Shown one piece after another: positions 40,001 through 55,000 of a stretch of 64,000 nt of DNA. The first letter of the stretch is position 1; each line of letters opens with the position of its first letter. The stretch lies in assembly GCA_964019135.1 (NCBI GenBank), contig OZ025263.1, positions 32,342,133-32,406,132 of the forward strand, in the 5' to 3' direction. The translations under genes and the position numbers were made by a program. Source of the stretch: Arenicola marina (lineage: Eukaryota; Annelida; Polychaeta; Arenicolidae). The notes beneath the pieces were generated by a model. The model worked only from the letters and a program-made list of their open reading frames with translations, ran no database searches and had not been told where the DNA came from.

Positions 40001-43000
40001 CCCCGACCACCAGTGAGTCCACAACAGGTCAGTGATACAACTTTATCATTTTATGTTTAAAGGAAACGTATTTTCTAGAAGGAAACGGGCGTAAAACTCT
40101 AGCTTCTTAAACGTCACTTTATAAGCGACATTGGCGATAATATATCGATTCTCAGCAGCTCAATGCAGGAATGGAAGTCTGTATGGTGATTCTTTTGATA
40201 AGCACGTATGGTGCAGCGTTGTATTCTCTTTCCACCATAGTGGCGAGTACGACTAGCGCAACCAGCGCCAGCACCACTGCGGAGAGCACCACCAGCTTGA
40301 CAACCCCAACGACAGTCTCGGAAACCACAAGCACCGGAACCAGTGGGACGACGACAACTCCCATCACTGTCACCCCGACCACCAGTGAGTCAACAACAGG
40401 TCAGTGATACAACTTTATCATCTTATGTTTAAAGGAAACGTATTGTCTAGAAGGAAACGGGCGTAAAACTCTAACTTCTTAAACGTCACTTTATAAGCGA
40501 CATCGGCGATAATATATCGATTCTCAGCAGCTCAAAGTAGGATTGTAAGTCTGTATGCTGATTCTTTTGATAAGCACGTATGGTGCAGCGTTGTATTCTC
40601 TTTCCACCGTAGTGGCGAGTACGACTAGCGCAACCAGCGCCAGCACCACTGCGGAGAGCACCACCAGCTTGACAACCCCAACGACAGTCTCGGAAACCAC
40701 AAGCACCGGAACCAGTGGGACGACGACAACTCCCACCACTGTCACTCCGACCACCAGTGAGTCCACAACAGGTCAGTGATACAACTTTATCATTTTATGT
40801 TTAAAGGAAACGTATTGTCTAGAATGAAACGGGCGTAATACAAACTCCAACTTCTTAAACGTCACTTTATAAGCGACATCGGCGATAATATATCGATTCT
40901 CAGCAGCTCAAAGTAGGAATGTAAGTCTGTATGCTGATTCTTTTGATAAGCACGTATGGTGCAGCGTTGTATTATCTTTCCACCATAGTGGCGAGTACGA
41001 CTAGCGCAACCAGCGCCAGCACCACTGCGGAGAGCACCACCAGCTTGACAACCCCAACGACAGTCTCGGGAACCACAAGCACCGGAACCAGTGGGACGAC
41101 GACAACTCCCACCACTGTCACCCCGACCACCAGTGAGTCCACAACAGGTCAGTGATACAACTTTATCATTTTATGTTTAAAGGAAACGTATTGTCTAGAA
41201 TGAAACGGGCGTAAAACAAACTCTAACTTCTTAAACGTCACTTTATAAGCGACATCGGCGATAATATATCGATTCTCAGCAGCTCAAAGTAGGATTGTAA
41301 GTCTGTATGCTAATTCTTTTGATAAGCACGTATGGTGCAGCGTTGTATTCTCTTTTCACCATAGTGGCGAGTACGACTAGCGCAACCAGCGCCAGCACCA
41401 CTGCGGAGAGCACCACCAGCTTGACAACCCCAACGACAGTCTCGGAAACCCCAAGCACCGGAACCAGTGGCACGACGACAACTCCCATCACTGTCACCCC
41501 GACCACCAGTGAGTCCACAACAGGTCAGTGATGAAATTTATCATTTGATGTTTAAAGGAAACGTATTGTCTAGAATGAAACGGGCGTAAAATAAACTCTA
41601 ACTTCTTAAACGTCACTTTATAAGCGACATCGGCGATAATATATCGATTCTCAGCAGCTCAAAGTAGGATTGTAAGTCTGTATGGTGATTCTTTTGATAA
41701 GCACGTATGGTGCAGCGTTGTATTCTCTTTCCACCATAGTGGCGAGTACGACTACCGCAACCAGCGCCAGCACCACTGCGGAGAGCACCACCAGCTTGAC
41801 AACCCCAACGACAGTCTCGGAAACCACAAGCACCGGAACCAGTGGGACGACGACAACTCCCACCACTGTCACCCCGACCACCAGTGAGTCCACAACATGT
41901 CAGTGATACAACTTTATCGTTTTATGTTTAAAGGAAACGTATTGTCTAGAAGGAAACGGGCGTAAAACTCTAACTTCTTAAACGTCACTTTATAAGCGAC
42001 ATTGGCGATAATATATCGATTCTCAGCAGCTCAATGTAGGAATGTAAGTCTAAATGCTGATTCTTTTGATAAGCACGTATGATGCAGCGTTGTATTCTCT
42101 TTCCACCATAGTGGCGAGTACGACTAGCGCAACCAGCGCCAGCACCACTGCGGAGAGCACCACCAGCTTGACAACCCCAACGACAGTCTCGGAAACCACA
42201 AGCACCGGAACCAGTGGGACGACGACAACTCCCACCACTGTCACCCCGACCACCAGTGAGTCAACAACAGGTCAGTGATACAACTTTATCATTTTACGTT
42301 TAAAGGAAACGTATTGTCTAGAAGGAAACGGGCGTAAAATAAACTCTAACTTCTTAAACGTCACTTTATGAGCGACATCGGCGATAATATATCGATTCTC
42401 AGCAGCTCAAAGTAGGATTGTAAGTCTGTATGGTAATTCTTTTGATAAGCACGTATGGTGCAGCGTTGTATTCTCTTTCCACCATAGTGGCGAGTACGAC
42501 TAGCGCAACCAGCGCCAGCACCACTGCGGAGAGCACCACCAGCTTGACAACCCCAACGACAGTCTCGGAAACCACAAGCACCGGAACCAGTGGGACGACG
42601 ACAACTCCCACCACTGTCACCCCGACCACCAGTGAGTCCACAACAGGTCAGTGATAAAACTTTATCATTTTATGTTTAAAGGAAACGTATTGTCTAGAAT
42701 GAAACGGGCGTAAAATAAACTCTAACTTCTTAAACATCACTTTATAAACGACATCGGCGATAATATATCGATTCTCAGCAGCTCAAAGTAGGATTGTAAG
42801 TCTGTATGCTGATTCTTTTGATAAGCACGTATGGTGCAGCGTTGTATTCTCTTTCCACCATAGTGGCGAGTACGACTAGCGCAACCAGCGCCAGCACCAC
42901 TGCGGAGAGCACCACCAGCTTGACAACCCCAACGACAGTCTCGGAAACCACAAGCACCGGAACCAGTGGGACGACGACAACTCCCACCACTGTCACCCCG

Positions 43001-46000
43001 ACCACCAGTGAGTCCACAACAGGTCAGTGATAAAACTTTATCATTTTATGTTTAAAGGAAACGTATTGTCTAGAATGAAACGGGCGTAAAATAAACTCTA
43101 ACTTCTTAAACATCACTTTATAAGCGACATCGGCGATAATATATCGATTCTCAGCAGCTCAAAGTAGGATTGTAAGTCTGTATGCTGATTCTTTTGATAA
43201 GCACGTATGGTGCAGCGTTGTATTCTCTTTCCACCATAGTGGCGAGTACGACTAGCGCAACCAGCGCCAGCACCACTGCGGAGAGCACCACCAGCTTGAC
43301 AACCCCAACGACAGTCTCGGAAACCACAAGCACCGGAACCAGTGGGACGACGACAACTCCCACCACTGTCACCCCGACCACCAGTGAGTCCACAACAGGT
43401 CAGTGATACAACTTTATCATTTTATGTTTAAAGGAAACGTATTGTCTAAAATGAAACGGGCGTAAAATAAACTCTAACTTCTTAAACGTCACTTTATAAG
43501 CGACATTGGCGATAATATATCGATTCTCAGCAGCTCAATGCAGGAATGGAAGTCTGTATGGTGATTCTTTTGATAAGCACGTATGGTGCAGCGTTGTATT
43601 CTCTTTCCACCATAGTGGCGAGTACGACTAGCGCAACCAGCGCCAGCACCACTGCGGAGAGCACCACCAGCTTGACAACCCCAACGACAGTCTCGGAAAC
43701 CACAAGCACCGGAACCAGTGGGACGACGACAACTCCCACCACTGTCACCCCGACCACCAGTGAGTCCACAACAGGTCAGTGATACAACTTTATCATTTTA
43801 TGTTTAAAGGAAACGTATTGTCTAGAATGAAACGGGCGTAAAATAAACTCTAACTTCTTAAACGTCACTTTATAAGCGACATCGGCGATAATATATCGAT
43901 TCTCAGCAGCTCAAAATAGGATTGTAAGTCTGTATGGTAATTCTTTTGATAAGCACGTATGGTGCAGCGTTGTATTCTCTTTCCACCATAGTGGCGAGTA
44001 CGACTAGCGCAACCAGCGCCAGCACCACTGCGGAGAGCACCACCAGCTTGACAACCCCAACGACAGTCTCGGAAACCACAAGCACCGGAACCAGTGGCAC
44101 GACGACAACTCCCACCACTGTCACCCCGACCACCAGTGAGTCCACAACAGGTCAGTGATAAAACTTTATCATTTTATGTTTAAAGGAAACGTATTGTCTA
44201 GAATGAAACGGGCGTAATATAAACTCTAACTTCTTAAACGTCACTTTATAAGCGACATCAGCGATAATATATCGATTCTCAGCAGCTCAAAGTAGGATTG
44301 TAAGTCTGCATGCTGATTCTTTTGATAAGCACGTATGGTGCAGCGTTGTATTCTCTTTCCACCATAGTGGCGAGTACGACTAGCGCAACCAGCACCAGCA
44401 CCACTGCGGGGAGCACCACCAGCTTGACAACTCCAACGACAGTCTCGGAAACCACAAGCACCGGAACCAGTGGGACGACGACAACTCCCACCACTGTCAC
44501 CCCGACCACCAGTGAGTCCACAACAGGTCAGCGATAAAACTTTATCATTTTATGTTTAAAGGAAACGTATTGTCTAGAAGGAAACGGGCGTAGAACAAAC
44601 TCTAACTTCTTAAACGTCACTTTATAAGCGACATCAGCGATAATATATCGATTCTCAGCAGCTCAAAGTAGGATTGTAAGTCTGTATGCTGATTCTTTTG
44701 ATAAGCACGTATGGTGCAGCGTTGTATTCTCTTTCCACCGTAGTGGCGAGTACGACTAGCGCAACCAGCGCCAGCACCACTGCGGAGAGCACCACCAGCT
44801 TGACAACCCCAACGACAGTCCCGGAAACCACAAGCACCGGAACCAGTGGGACGACGACAACTCCCACCACTGTCACTCCGACCACCAGTGAGTCCACAAC
44901 AGGTCAGTGATACAACTTTATCATTTTATGTTTAAAGGAAACGTATTGTCTAGAAGGAAACGGGCGTAGAACAAACTCTAACTTCTTAAACGTCACTTTA
45001 TAAGCGACATCAGCGATAATATATCGATTCTCAGCAGCTCAAAGTAGGATTGTAAGTCTGTATGCTGATTCTTTTGATAAGCACGTATGGCGCAGCGTTG
45101 TATTCTCTTTCCACCATAGTGGCGAGTACGACTAGCGCAACCAGCGCCAGCACCACTGCGGAGAGCACCACCAGCTTGACAACCCCAACGACAGTCTCGG
45201 AAACCACAAGCACCGGAACCAGTGGGACGACGACAACTCCCACCACTGTCACCCCGACCACCAGTGAGTCAACAACAGGTCAGTGATACAACTTTATCAT
45301 TTTACGCTTAAAGGAAACGTATTGTCTAGAAGGAAACGGGCGTAAAATAAACTCTAACTTCTTAAACGTCACTTGATGAGCGACATCGGCGATAATATAT
45401 CGATTCTCAGCAGGTCAAAGTAGGATTGTAAGTCTGTATGCTGATTCTTTTGATAAGCACGTATGGTGCAGCGTTGTATTCTCTTTCCACCATAGTGGCG
45501 AGTACGACTAGCGCAACCAGCGCCAGCACCACTGCGGAGAGCACCACCAGCTTGACAACCCCAACGACAGTCTCGGAAACCACAAGCACCGGAACCAGTG
45601 GGACGACGACAACTCCCACCACTGTCACCCCGACCACCAGTGAGTCCACAACAGGTCAGTGATAAAACTTTATCATTTTATGTTTAAAGGAAACGTATTG
45701 TCTAGAATGAAACGGGCGTAAAATAAACTCTAACTTCTTAAACATCACTTTATAAGCGACATCGGCGATAATATATCGATTCTCAGCAGCTCAAAGTAGG
45801 ATTGTAAGTCTGTATGCTGATTCTGTTGATAAGCACGTATGGTGCAGCGTTGTATTCTCTTTCCACCATAGTGGCGAGTACGACTAGCGCAACCAGCGCC
45901 AGCACCACTGCGGAGAGCACCACCAGCTTGACAACCCCAACGACAGTCTCGGAAACCACAAGCACCGGAACCAGTGGGACGACGACAACTCCCACCACTG

Positions 46001-49000
46001 TCACCCCGACCACCAGTGAGTCCACAACAGGTCAGTGATACAACTTTATCATTTTATGTTTAAAGGAAACGTATTGTCTAGAATGAAACGGGCGTAATAC
46101 AAACTCCAACTTCTTAAACGTCACTTTATAAGCGACATCGGCGATAATATATCGATTCTCAGCAGCTCAAAGTAGGATTGTAAGTCTGTATGGTGATTCT
46201 TTTCATAAGCACGTATGGTGCAGCGTTGTATTCTCTTTCCACCATAGTGGCGAGTACGACTAGCGCAACCAGCGCCAGCACCACTGCGGAGAGCACCACC
46301 AGCTTGACAACCCCAACGACAGTCTCGGAAACCACAAGCACCGGAACCAGTGGGACGACGACAACTCCCACCACTGTCACCCCGACCACCAGTGAGTCAA
46401 CAACAGGTCAGTGATACAACTTTATCAGTTTATGTTTAAAGGAAACGTATTTTCTAGAAGGAAACGGGCGTAAAACTCTAACTTCTTAAACGTCACTTTA
46501 TAAGCGACATTGGCGATAATATATCGATTCTCAGCAGCTCAATGCAGGAATGGAAGTCTGTATGGTGATTCTTTTGATAAGCACGTATGGTGCAGCGTTG
46601 TATTCTCTTTCCACCATAGTGGCGAGTACGACTAGCGCAACCAGCGCCAGCACCACTGCGGAGAGCACCACCAGCTTGACAACCCCAACGACAGTCTCGG
46701 AAACCACAAGCACCGGAACCAGTGGGACGACGGCAACTCCCACCACTGTCACCCCGACCACCAGTGAGTCCACAACAGGTCAGTGATTAAACTTTATCAT
46801 TTTATGTTTAAAGGAAACGTATTGTCTAGAATGAAACGGGCGTAAAATAAACTCTAACTTCTTAAACATCACTTTATAAACGACATCGGCGATAATATAT
46901 CGATTCTCAGCAGCTCAAAGTAGGATTGTAAGTCTGTATGCTGATTCTTTTGATAAGCACGTATGGTGCAGCGTTGTATTCTCTTTCCACCATAGTGGCG
47001 AGTACGACTAGCGCAACCAGCGCCAGCACCACTGCGGAGAGCACCACCAGCTTGACAACCCCAACGACAGTCTCGGAAACCACAAGCACCGGAACCAGTG
47101 GGACGACGACAACTCCCACCACTGTCACCCCGACCACCAGTGAGTCCACAACAGGTCAGTGATAAAACTTTATCATTTTATGTTTAAAGGAAACGTATTG
47201 TCTAGAATGAAACGGGCGTAAAATAAACTCTAACTTCTTAAACATCACTTTATAAGCGACATCGGCGATAATATATCGATTCTCAGCAGCTCAAAGTAGG
47301 ATTGTAAGTCTGTATGCTGATTCTTTTGATAAGCACGTATGGTGCAGCGTTGTATTCTCTTTCCACCATAGTGGCGAGTACGACTAGCGCAACCAGCGCC
47401 AGCACCACTGCGGAGAGCACCACCAGCTTGACAACCCCAACGACAGTCTCGGAAACCACAAGCACCGGAACCAGTGGGACGACGACAACTCCCACCACTG
47501 TCACCCCGACCACCAGTGAGTCCACAACAGGTCAGTGATACAACTTTATCATTTTATGTTTAAAGGAAACGTATTGTCTAAAATGAAACGGGCGTAAAAT
47601 AAACTCTAACTTCTTAAACGTCACTTTATAAGCGACATTGGCGATAATATATCGATTCTCAGCAGCTCAATGCAGGAATGGAAGTCTGTATGGTGATTCT
47701 TTTGATAAGCACGTATGGTGCAGCGTTGTATTCTCTTTCCACCATAGTGGCGAGTACGACTAGCGCAACCAGCGCCAGCACCACTGCGGAGAGCACCACC
47801 AGCTTGACAACCCCAACGACAGTCTCGGAAACCACAAGCACCGGAACCAGTGGGACGACGACAACTCCCACCACTGTCACCCCGACCACCAGTGAGTCCA
47901 CAACAGGTCAGTGATACAACTTTATCATTTTATGTTTAAAGGAAACGTATTGTCTAGAATGAAACGGGCGTAAAATAAACTCTAACTTCTTAAACGTCAC
48001 TTTATAAGCGACATCGGCGATAATATATCGATTCTCAGCAGCTCAAAATAGGATTGTAAGTCTGTATGGTAATTCTTTTGATAAGCACGTATGGTGCAGC
48101 GTTGTATTCTCTTTCCACCATAGTGGCGAGTACGACTAGCGCAACCAGCGCCAGCACCACTGCGGAGAGCACCACCAGCTTGACAACCCCAACGACAGTC
48201 TCGGAAACCACAAGCACCGGAACCAGTGGCACGACGACAACTCCCACCACTGTCACCCCGACCACCAGTGAGTCCACAACAGGTCAGTGATAAAACTTTA
48301 TCATTTTATGTTTAAAGGAAACGTATTGTCTAGAATGAAACGGGCGTAATATAAACTCTAACTTCTTAAACGTCACTTTATAAGCGACATCAGCGATAAT
48401 ATATCGATTCTCAGCAGCTCAAAGTAGGATTGTAAGTCTGCATGCTGATTCTTTTGATAAGCACGTATGGTGCAGCGTTGTATTCTCTTTCCACCATAGT
48501 GGCGAGTACGACTAGCGCAACCAGCACCAGCACCACTGCGGGGAGCACCACCAGCTTGACAACTCCAACGACAGTCTCGGAAACCACAAGCACCGGAACC
48601 AGTGGGACGACGACAACTCCCACCACTGTCACCCCGACCACCAGTGAGTCCACAACAGGTCAGTGATAAAACTTTATCATTTTATGTTTAAAGGAAACGT
48701 ATTGTCTAGAAGGAAACGGGCGTAGAACAAACTCTAACTTCTTAAACGTCACTTTATAAGCGACATCAGCGATAATATATCGATTCTCAGCAGCTCAAAG
48801 TAGGATTGTAAGTCTGTATGCTGATTCTTTTGATAAGCACGTATGGTGCAGCGTTGTATTCTCTTTCCACCGTAGTGGCGAGTACGACTAGCGCAACCAG
48901 CGCCAGCACCACTGCGGAGAGCACCACCAGCTTGACAACCCCAACGACAGTCCCGGAAACCACAAGCACCGGAACCAGTGGGACGACGACAACTCCCACC

Positions 49001-52000
49001 ACTGTCACTCCGACCACCAGTGAGTCCACAACAGGTCAGTGATACAACTTTATCATTTTATGTTTAAAGGAAACGTATTGTCTAGAAGGAAACGGGCGTA
49101 GAACAAACTCTAACTTCTTAAACGTCACTTTATAAGCGACATCAGCGATAATATATCGATTCTCAGCAGCTCAAAGTAGGATTGTAAGTCTGTATGCTGA
49201 TTCTTTTGATAAGCACGTATGGCGCAGCGTTGTATTCTCTTTCCACCATAGTGGCGAGTACGACTAGCGCAACCAGCGCCAGCACCACTGCGGAGAGCAC
49301 CACCAGCTTGACAACCCCAACGACAGTCTCGGAAACCACAAGCACCGGAACCAGTGGGACGACGACAACTCCCACCACTGTCACCCCGACCACCAGTGAG
49401 TCAACAACAGGTCAGTGATACAACTTTATCATTTTACGCTTAAAGGAAACGTATTGTCTAGAAGGAAACGGGCGTAAAATAAACTCTAACTTCTTAAACG
49501 TCACTTGATGAGCGACATCGGCGATAATATATCGATTCTCAGCAGGTCAAAGTAGGATTGTAAGTCTGTATGCTGATTCTTTTGATAAGCACGTATGGTG
49601 CAGCGTTGTATTCTCTTTCCACCATAGTGGCGAGTACGACTAGCGCAACCAGCGCCAGCACCACTGCGGAGAGCACCACCAGCTTGACAACCCCAACGAC
49701 AGTCTCGGAAACCACAAGCACCGGAACCAGTGGGACGACGACAACTCCCACCACTGTCACCCCGACCACCAGTGAGTCCACAACAGGTCAGTGATAAAAC
49801 TTTATCATTTTATGTTTAAAGGAAACGTATTGTCTAGAATGAAACGGGCGTAAAATAAACTCTAACTTCTTAAACATCACTTTATAAGCGACATCGGCGA
49901 TAATATATCGATTCTCAGCAGCTCAAAGTAGGATTGTAAGTCTGTATGCTGATTCTGTTGATAAGCACGTATGGTGCAGCGTTGTATTCTCTTTCCACCA
50001 TAGTGGCGAGTACGACTAGCGCAACCAGCGCCAGCACCACTGCGGAGAGCACCACCAGCTTGACAACCCCAACGACAGTCTCGGAAACCACAAGCACCGG
50101 AACCAGTGGGACGACGACAACTCCCACCACTGTCACCCCGACCACCAGTGAGTCCACAACAGGTCAGTGATACAACTTTATCATTTTATGTTTAAAGGAA
50201 ACGTATTGTCTAGAATGAAACGGGCGTAAAACAAACTCCAACTTCTTAAACGTCACTTTATAAGCGACATCGGCGATAATATATCGATTCTCAGCAGCTC
50301 AAAGTAGGATTGTAAGTCTGTATGGTGATTCTTTTCATAAGCACGTATGGTGCAGCGTTGTATTCTCTTTCCACCATAGTGGCGAGTACGACTAGCGCAA
50401 CCAGCGCCAGCACCACTGCGGAGAGCACCACCAGCTTGACAACCCCAACGACAGTCTCGGAAACCACAAGCACCGGAACCAGTGGGACGACGACAACTCC
50501 CACCACTGTCACCCCGACCACCAGTGAGTCAACAACAGGTCAGTGATACAACTTTATCAGTTTATGTTTAAAGGAAACGTATTTTCTAGAAGGAAACGGG
50601 CGTAAAACTCTAACTTCTTAAACGTCACTTTATAAGCGACATTGGCGATAATATATCGATTCTCAGCAGCTCAATGCAGGAATGGAAGTCTGTATGGTGA
50701 TTCTTTTGATAAGCACGTATGGTGCAGCGTTGTATTCTCTTTCCACCATAGTGGCGAGTACGACTAGCGCAACCAGCGCCAGCACCACTGCGGAGAGCAC
50801 CACCAGCTTGACAACCCCAACGACAGTCTCGGAAACCACAAGCACCGGAACCAGTGGGACGACGGCAACTCCCACCACTGTCACCCCGACCACCAGTGAG
50901 TCCACAACAGGTCAGTGATTAAACTTTATCATTTTATGTTTAAAGGAAACGTATTGTCTAGAATGAAACGGGCGTAAAATAAACTCTAACTTCTTAAACA
51001 TCACTTTTTAAGCGACATCGGCGATAATATATCGATTCTCAGCAGCTCAAAGTAGGATTGGAAGTCTGTATGCTGATTCTGTTGATAAGCACGTATGGTG
51101 CAGCGTTGTATTCTCTTTCCACCATAGTGGCGAGTACGACTAGCGCAACCAGCGCCAGCACCACTGCGGAGAGTACCACCAGCTTGACAACCCCAACGAC
51201 AGTCTCGGAAACCACAAGCACCGGAACCAGTGGGACGACGACAACTCCCACCACTGTCACCCCGACCACCAGTGAGTCCACAACAGGTCAGTGATTAAAC
51301 TTTATCATTTTATGTTTAAAGGAAACGTATTGTCTAGAATGAAACGGGCGTAAAATAAACTCTAACTTCTTAAACATCACTTTATAAGCGACATCGGCGA
51401 TAATATATCGATTCTCAGCAGCTCAAAGTAGGATTGTAAGTCTGTATGCTGATTCTGTTGATAAGCACGTATGGTGCAGCGTTGTATTCTCTTTCCACCA
51501 TAGTGGCGAGTACGACTAGCGCAACCAGCGCCAGCACCACTGCGGAGAGCACCACCAGCTTGACAACCCCAACGACAGTCTCGGAAACCACAAGCACCGG
51601 AACCAGTGGGACGACGACAACTCCCACCACTGTCACCCCGACCACCAGTGAGTCCACAACAGGTCAGTGATACAACTTTATCATTTTATGTTTAAAGGAA
51701 ACGTATTGTCTAGAATGAAACGGGCGTAAAATAAACTCTAACTTCTTAAACGTCACTTTATAAGCGACATCGGCGATAATATATCGATTCTCAGCAGCTC
51801 AAAGTAGGATTGTAAGTCTGTATGCTGATTCTGTTGATAAGCACGTATGGTGCAGCGTTGTATTCTCTTTCCACCATAGTGGCGAGTACGACTAGCGCAA
51901 CCAGCGCCAGCACCACTGCGGAGAGCACCACCAGCTTGACAACCCCAACGACAGTCTCGGAAACCACAAGCACCGGAACCAGTGGGACGACGACAACTCC

Positions 52001-55000
52001 CACCACTGTCACCCCGACCACCAGTGAGTCAACAACAGGTCAGTGATACAACTTTATCATTTTATGTTTAAAGGAAACGTATTTTCTAGAAGGAAACGGG
52101 CGTATAACTCTAACTTCTTAAACGTCACTTCATAATCGACATTGGCGATAATATATCGATTCTCAGCAGCTCAATGCAGGAATGTAAGTCTGTATGGTGA
52201 TTCTTTTGATAAGCACGTATGGTGCAGCGTTGTATTCGCTTTCCACCATAGTGGCGAGTACGACTAGCGCAACCAGCGCCAGCACCACTGCGGAGAGCAC
52301 CACCAGCTTGACAACCCCAACGACAGTCTCGGAAACCACAAGCACCGGAACCAGGGGGACAACGACAACTCCCACCACTGTCACCCCGACCACCAGTGAG
52401 TCCACAACAGGTCAGTGATACAACTTTATCATTTTATGTTTAAAGGAAACGTATTGTCTAGAATGAAACGGGCGTAAAACAAACACTAACTTCTTAAACG
52501 TCACTTTATAAGCGACATCGGCGATAATATATCGATTCTCAGCAGCTCAAAGTAGGATTGTAAGTCTGTATGGTAATTCTTTTGATAAGCACGTATGGTG
52601 CAGCGTTGTATTCTCTTTCCACCATAGTGGCGAGTACGACTAGCGCAACCAGCGCCAGCACCACTGCGGAGAGCACCACCAGCTTGACAACCCCAACGAC
52701 AGTCTCGGAAGCCTCAAGCACCGGAAACAGTGGGACGACGACAATTCCCACCACTGTCACTTCGACCACCAGTGAGTCCACAACAGGTCAGTGATAGAAC
52801 TTTATCATTTGATGTTTAAAGGAAACGTATTGTCTAGAAGGAAACGGGCGTAAAATAAACTCTAACTTCTTAAACGTCACTTTATGAGCGACATCGGCGA
52901 TAATATATCGATTCTCAGCAGCTCAAAGTAGGATTGTAAGTCTGTGTGCTGATTCTTTTGATAAGCACGTATGGTGCAGCGTTGTATTCTCTTTCCATCA
53001 TAGTGGCGAGTACGACTAGCGCAACCAGCGCCAGCACCACTGCGGAGAGCACCACCAGCTTGACAACCCCAACGACAGTCTCGGAAACCACAAGCACCGG
53101 AACCAGTGGGACGACGACAACTCCCACCACTGTCACCCCGACCACCAGTGAGTCCACAACAGGTCAGTGATAAAACTTTATCATTTTATGTTTAAAGGAA
53201 ACGTATTGTCTAGAATGAAACGGGCGTAAAATAAACTCTAACTTCTTAAACATCACTTTATAACCGACATCGGCGATAATATATCGATTCTCAGCAGCTC
53301 AAAGTAGGATTGTAAGTCTGTATGCTGATTCTTTTGATAAGCACGTATGGTGCAGCGTTGTATTCTCTTTCCACCATAGTGGCGAGTACGACTAGCGCAA
53401 CCAGCGCCAGCACCACTGCGGAGAGCACCACCAGCTTGACAACCCCAACGACAGTCTCGGAAACCACAAGCACCGGAACCAGTGGCACGACGACAACTCC
53501 CACCACTGTCACCCCGACCACCAGTGAGTCCACAACAGGTCAGTGATACAACTTTATCATTTTATGTTTAAAGGAAACGTATTGTCTAGAATGAAACGGG
53601 CGTAAAACAAACTCCAACTTCTTAAACGTCACTTTATAAGCGACATCGGCGATAATATATCGATTCTCAGCAGCTCAAAGTAGGATTGTAAGTCTGTATG
53701 GTGATTCTTTTGATAAGCACGTATGGTGCAGCGTTGTATTCTCTTTCCACCATAGTGGCGAGTACGACTAGCCCAACCAGCGCCAGCACCACTGCGGAGA
53801 GCACCACCAGCTTGACAACCCCAACGACAGTCTCGGAAACCACAAGCACCGGAACCAGTGGGACGACGACAACTCCCACCACTGTCACCCCGACCACCAG
53901 TGAGTCCACAACAGGTCAGTGATACAACTTTATCATTTTATGTTTAAAGGAAACGTATTGTCTAGAATGAAACGGGCGTAAAATAAACTCTAACTTCTTA
54001 AACGTCACTTTATGAGCGACATCGGCGATAATATATCGATTCTCAGCAGCTCAAAGTAGGAATGTAAGTCTGTATGCTGATTCTTTTGATAAGCACGTAT
54101 GGTGCAGCGTTGTATTATCTTTCCACCATAGTGGCGAGTACGACTAGCGCAACCAGCGCCAGCACCACTGCGGAGAGCACCACCAGCTTGACAACCCCAA
54201 CGACAGTCTCGGAAACCACAAGCACCGGAACCAGTGGGACGACGACAACTCCCACCACTGTCACCCCGACCACCAGTGAGTCCACAACAGGTCAGTGATA
54301 CAACTTTATCATTTTATGTTTAAAGGAAACGTATTGTCTAGAATGAAACGGGCGTAAAATAAACTCTAACTTCTTAAACATCACTTTATAAGCGACATCG
54401 GCGATAATATATCGATTCTCAGCAGCTCAAAGTAGGATTGTAAGTCTGTATGCTGATTCTGTTGATAAGCACGTATGGTGCAGCGTTGTATTCTCTTTCC
54501 ACCATAGTGGCGAGTACGACTAGCGCAACCAGCGCCAGCACCACTGCGGAGAGCACCACCAGCTTGACAACCCCAACGACAGTCTCGGAAACCACAAGCA
54601 CCGGAACCAGTGGGACGACGACAACTCCCACCACTGTCACCCCGACCACCAGTGAGTCCACAACAGGTCAGTGATACAACTTTATCATTTTATGTTTAAA
54701 GGAAACGAATTGTCTAGAATGAAACGGGCGTAAAACAAACTCCAACTTCTTAAACGTCACTTTATAAGCGACATCGGCGATAATATATCGATTCTCAGCA
54801 GCTCAAAGTAGGATTGTAAGTCTGTATGCTGATTCTGTTGATAAGCACGTATGGTGCAGCGTTGTATTCTCTTTCCACCATAGTGGCGAGTACGACTAGC
54901 GCAACCAGCGCCAGCACCACTGCGGAGAGCACCACCAGCTTGACAACCCCAACGACAGTCTCGGAAACCACAAGCACCGGAACCAGTGGGACGACGACAA

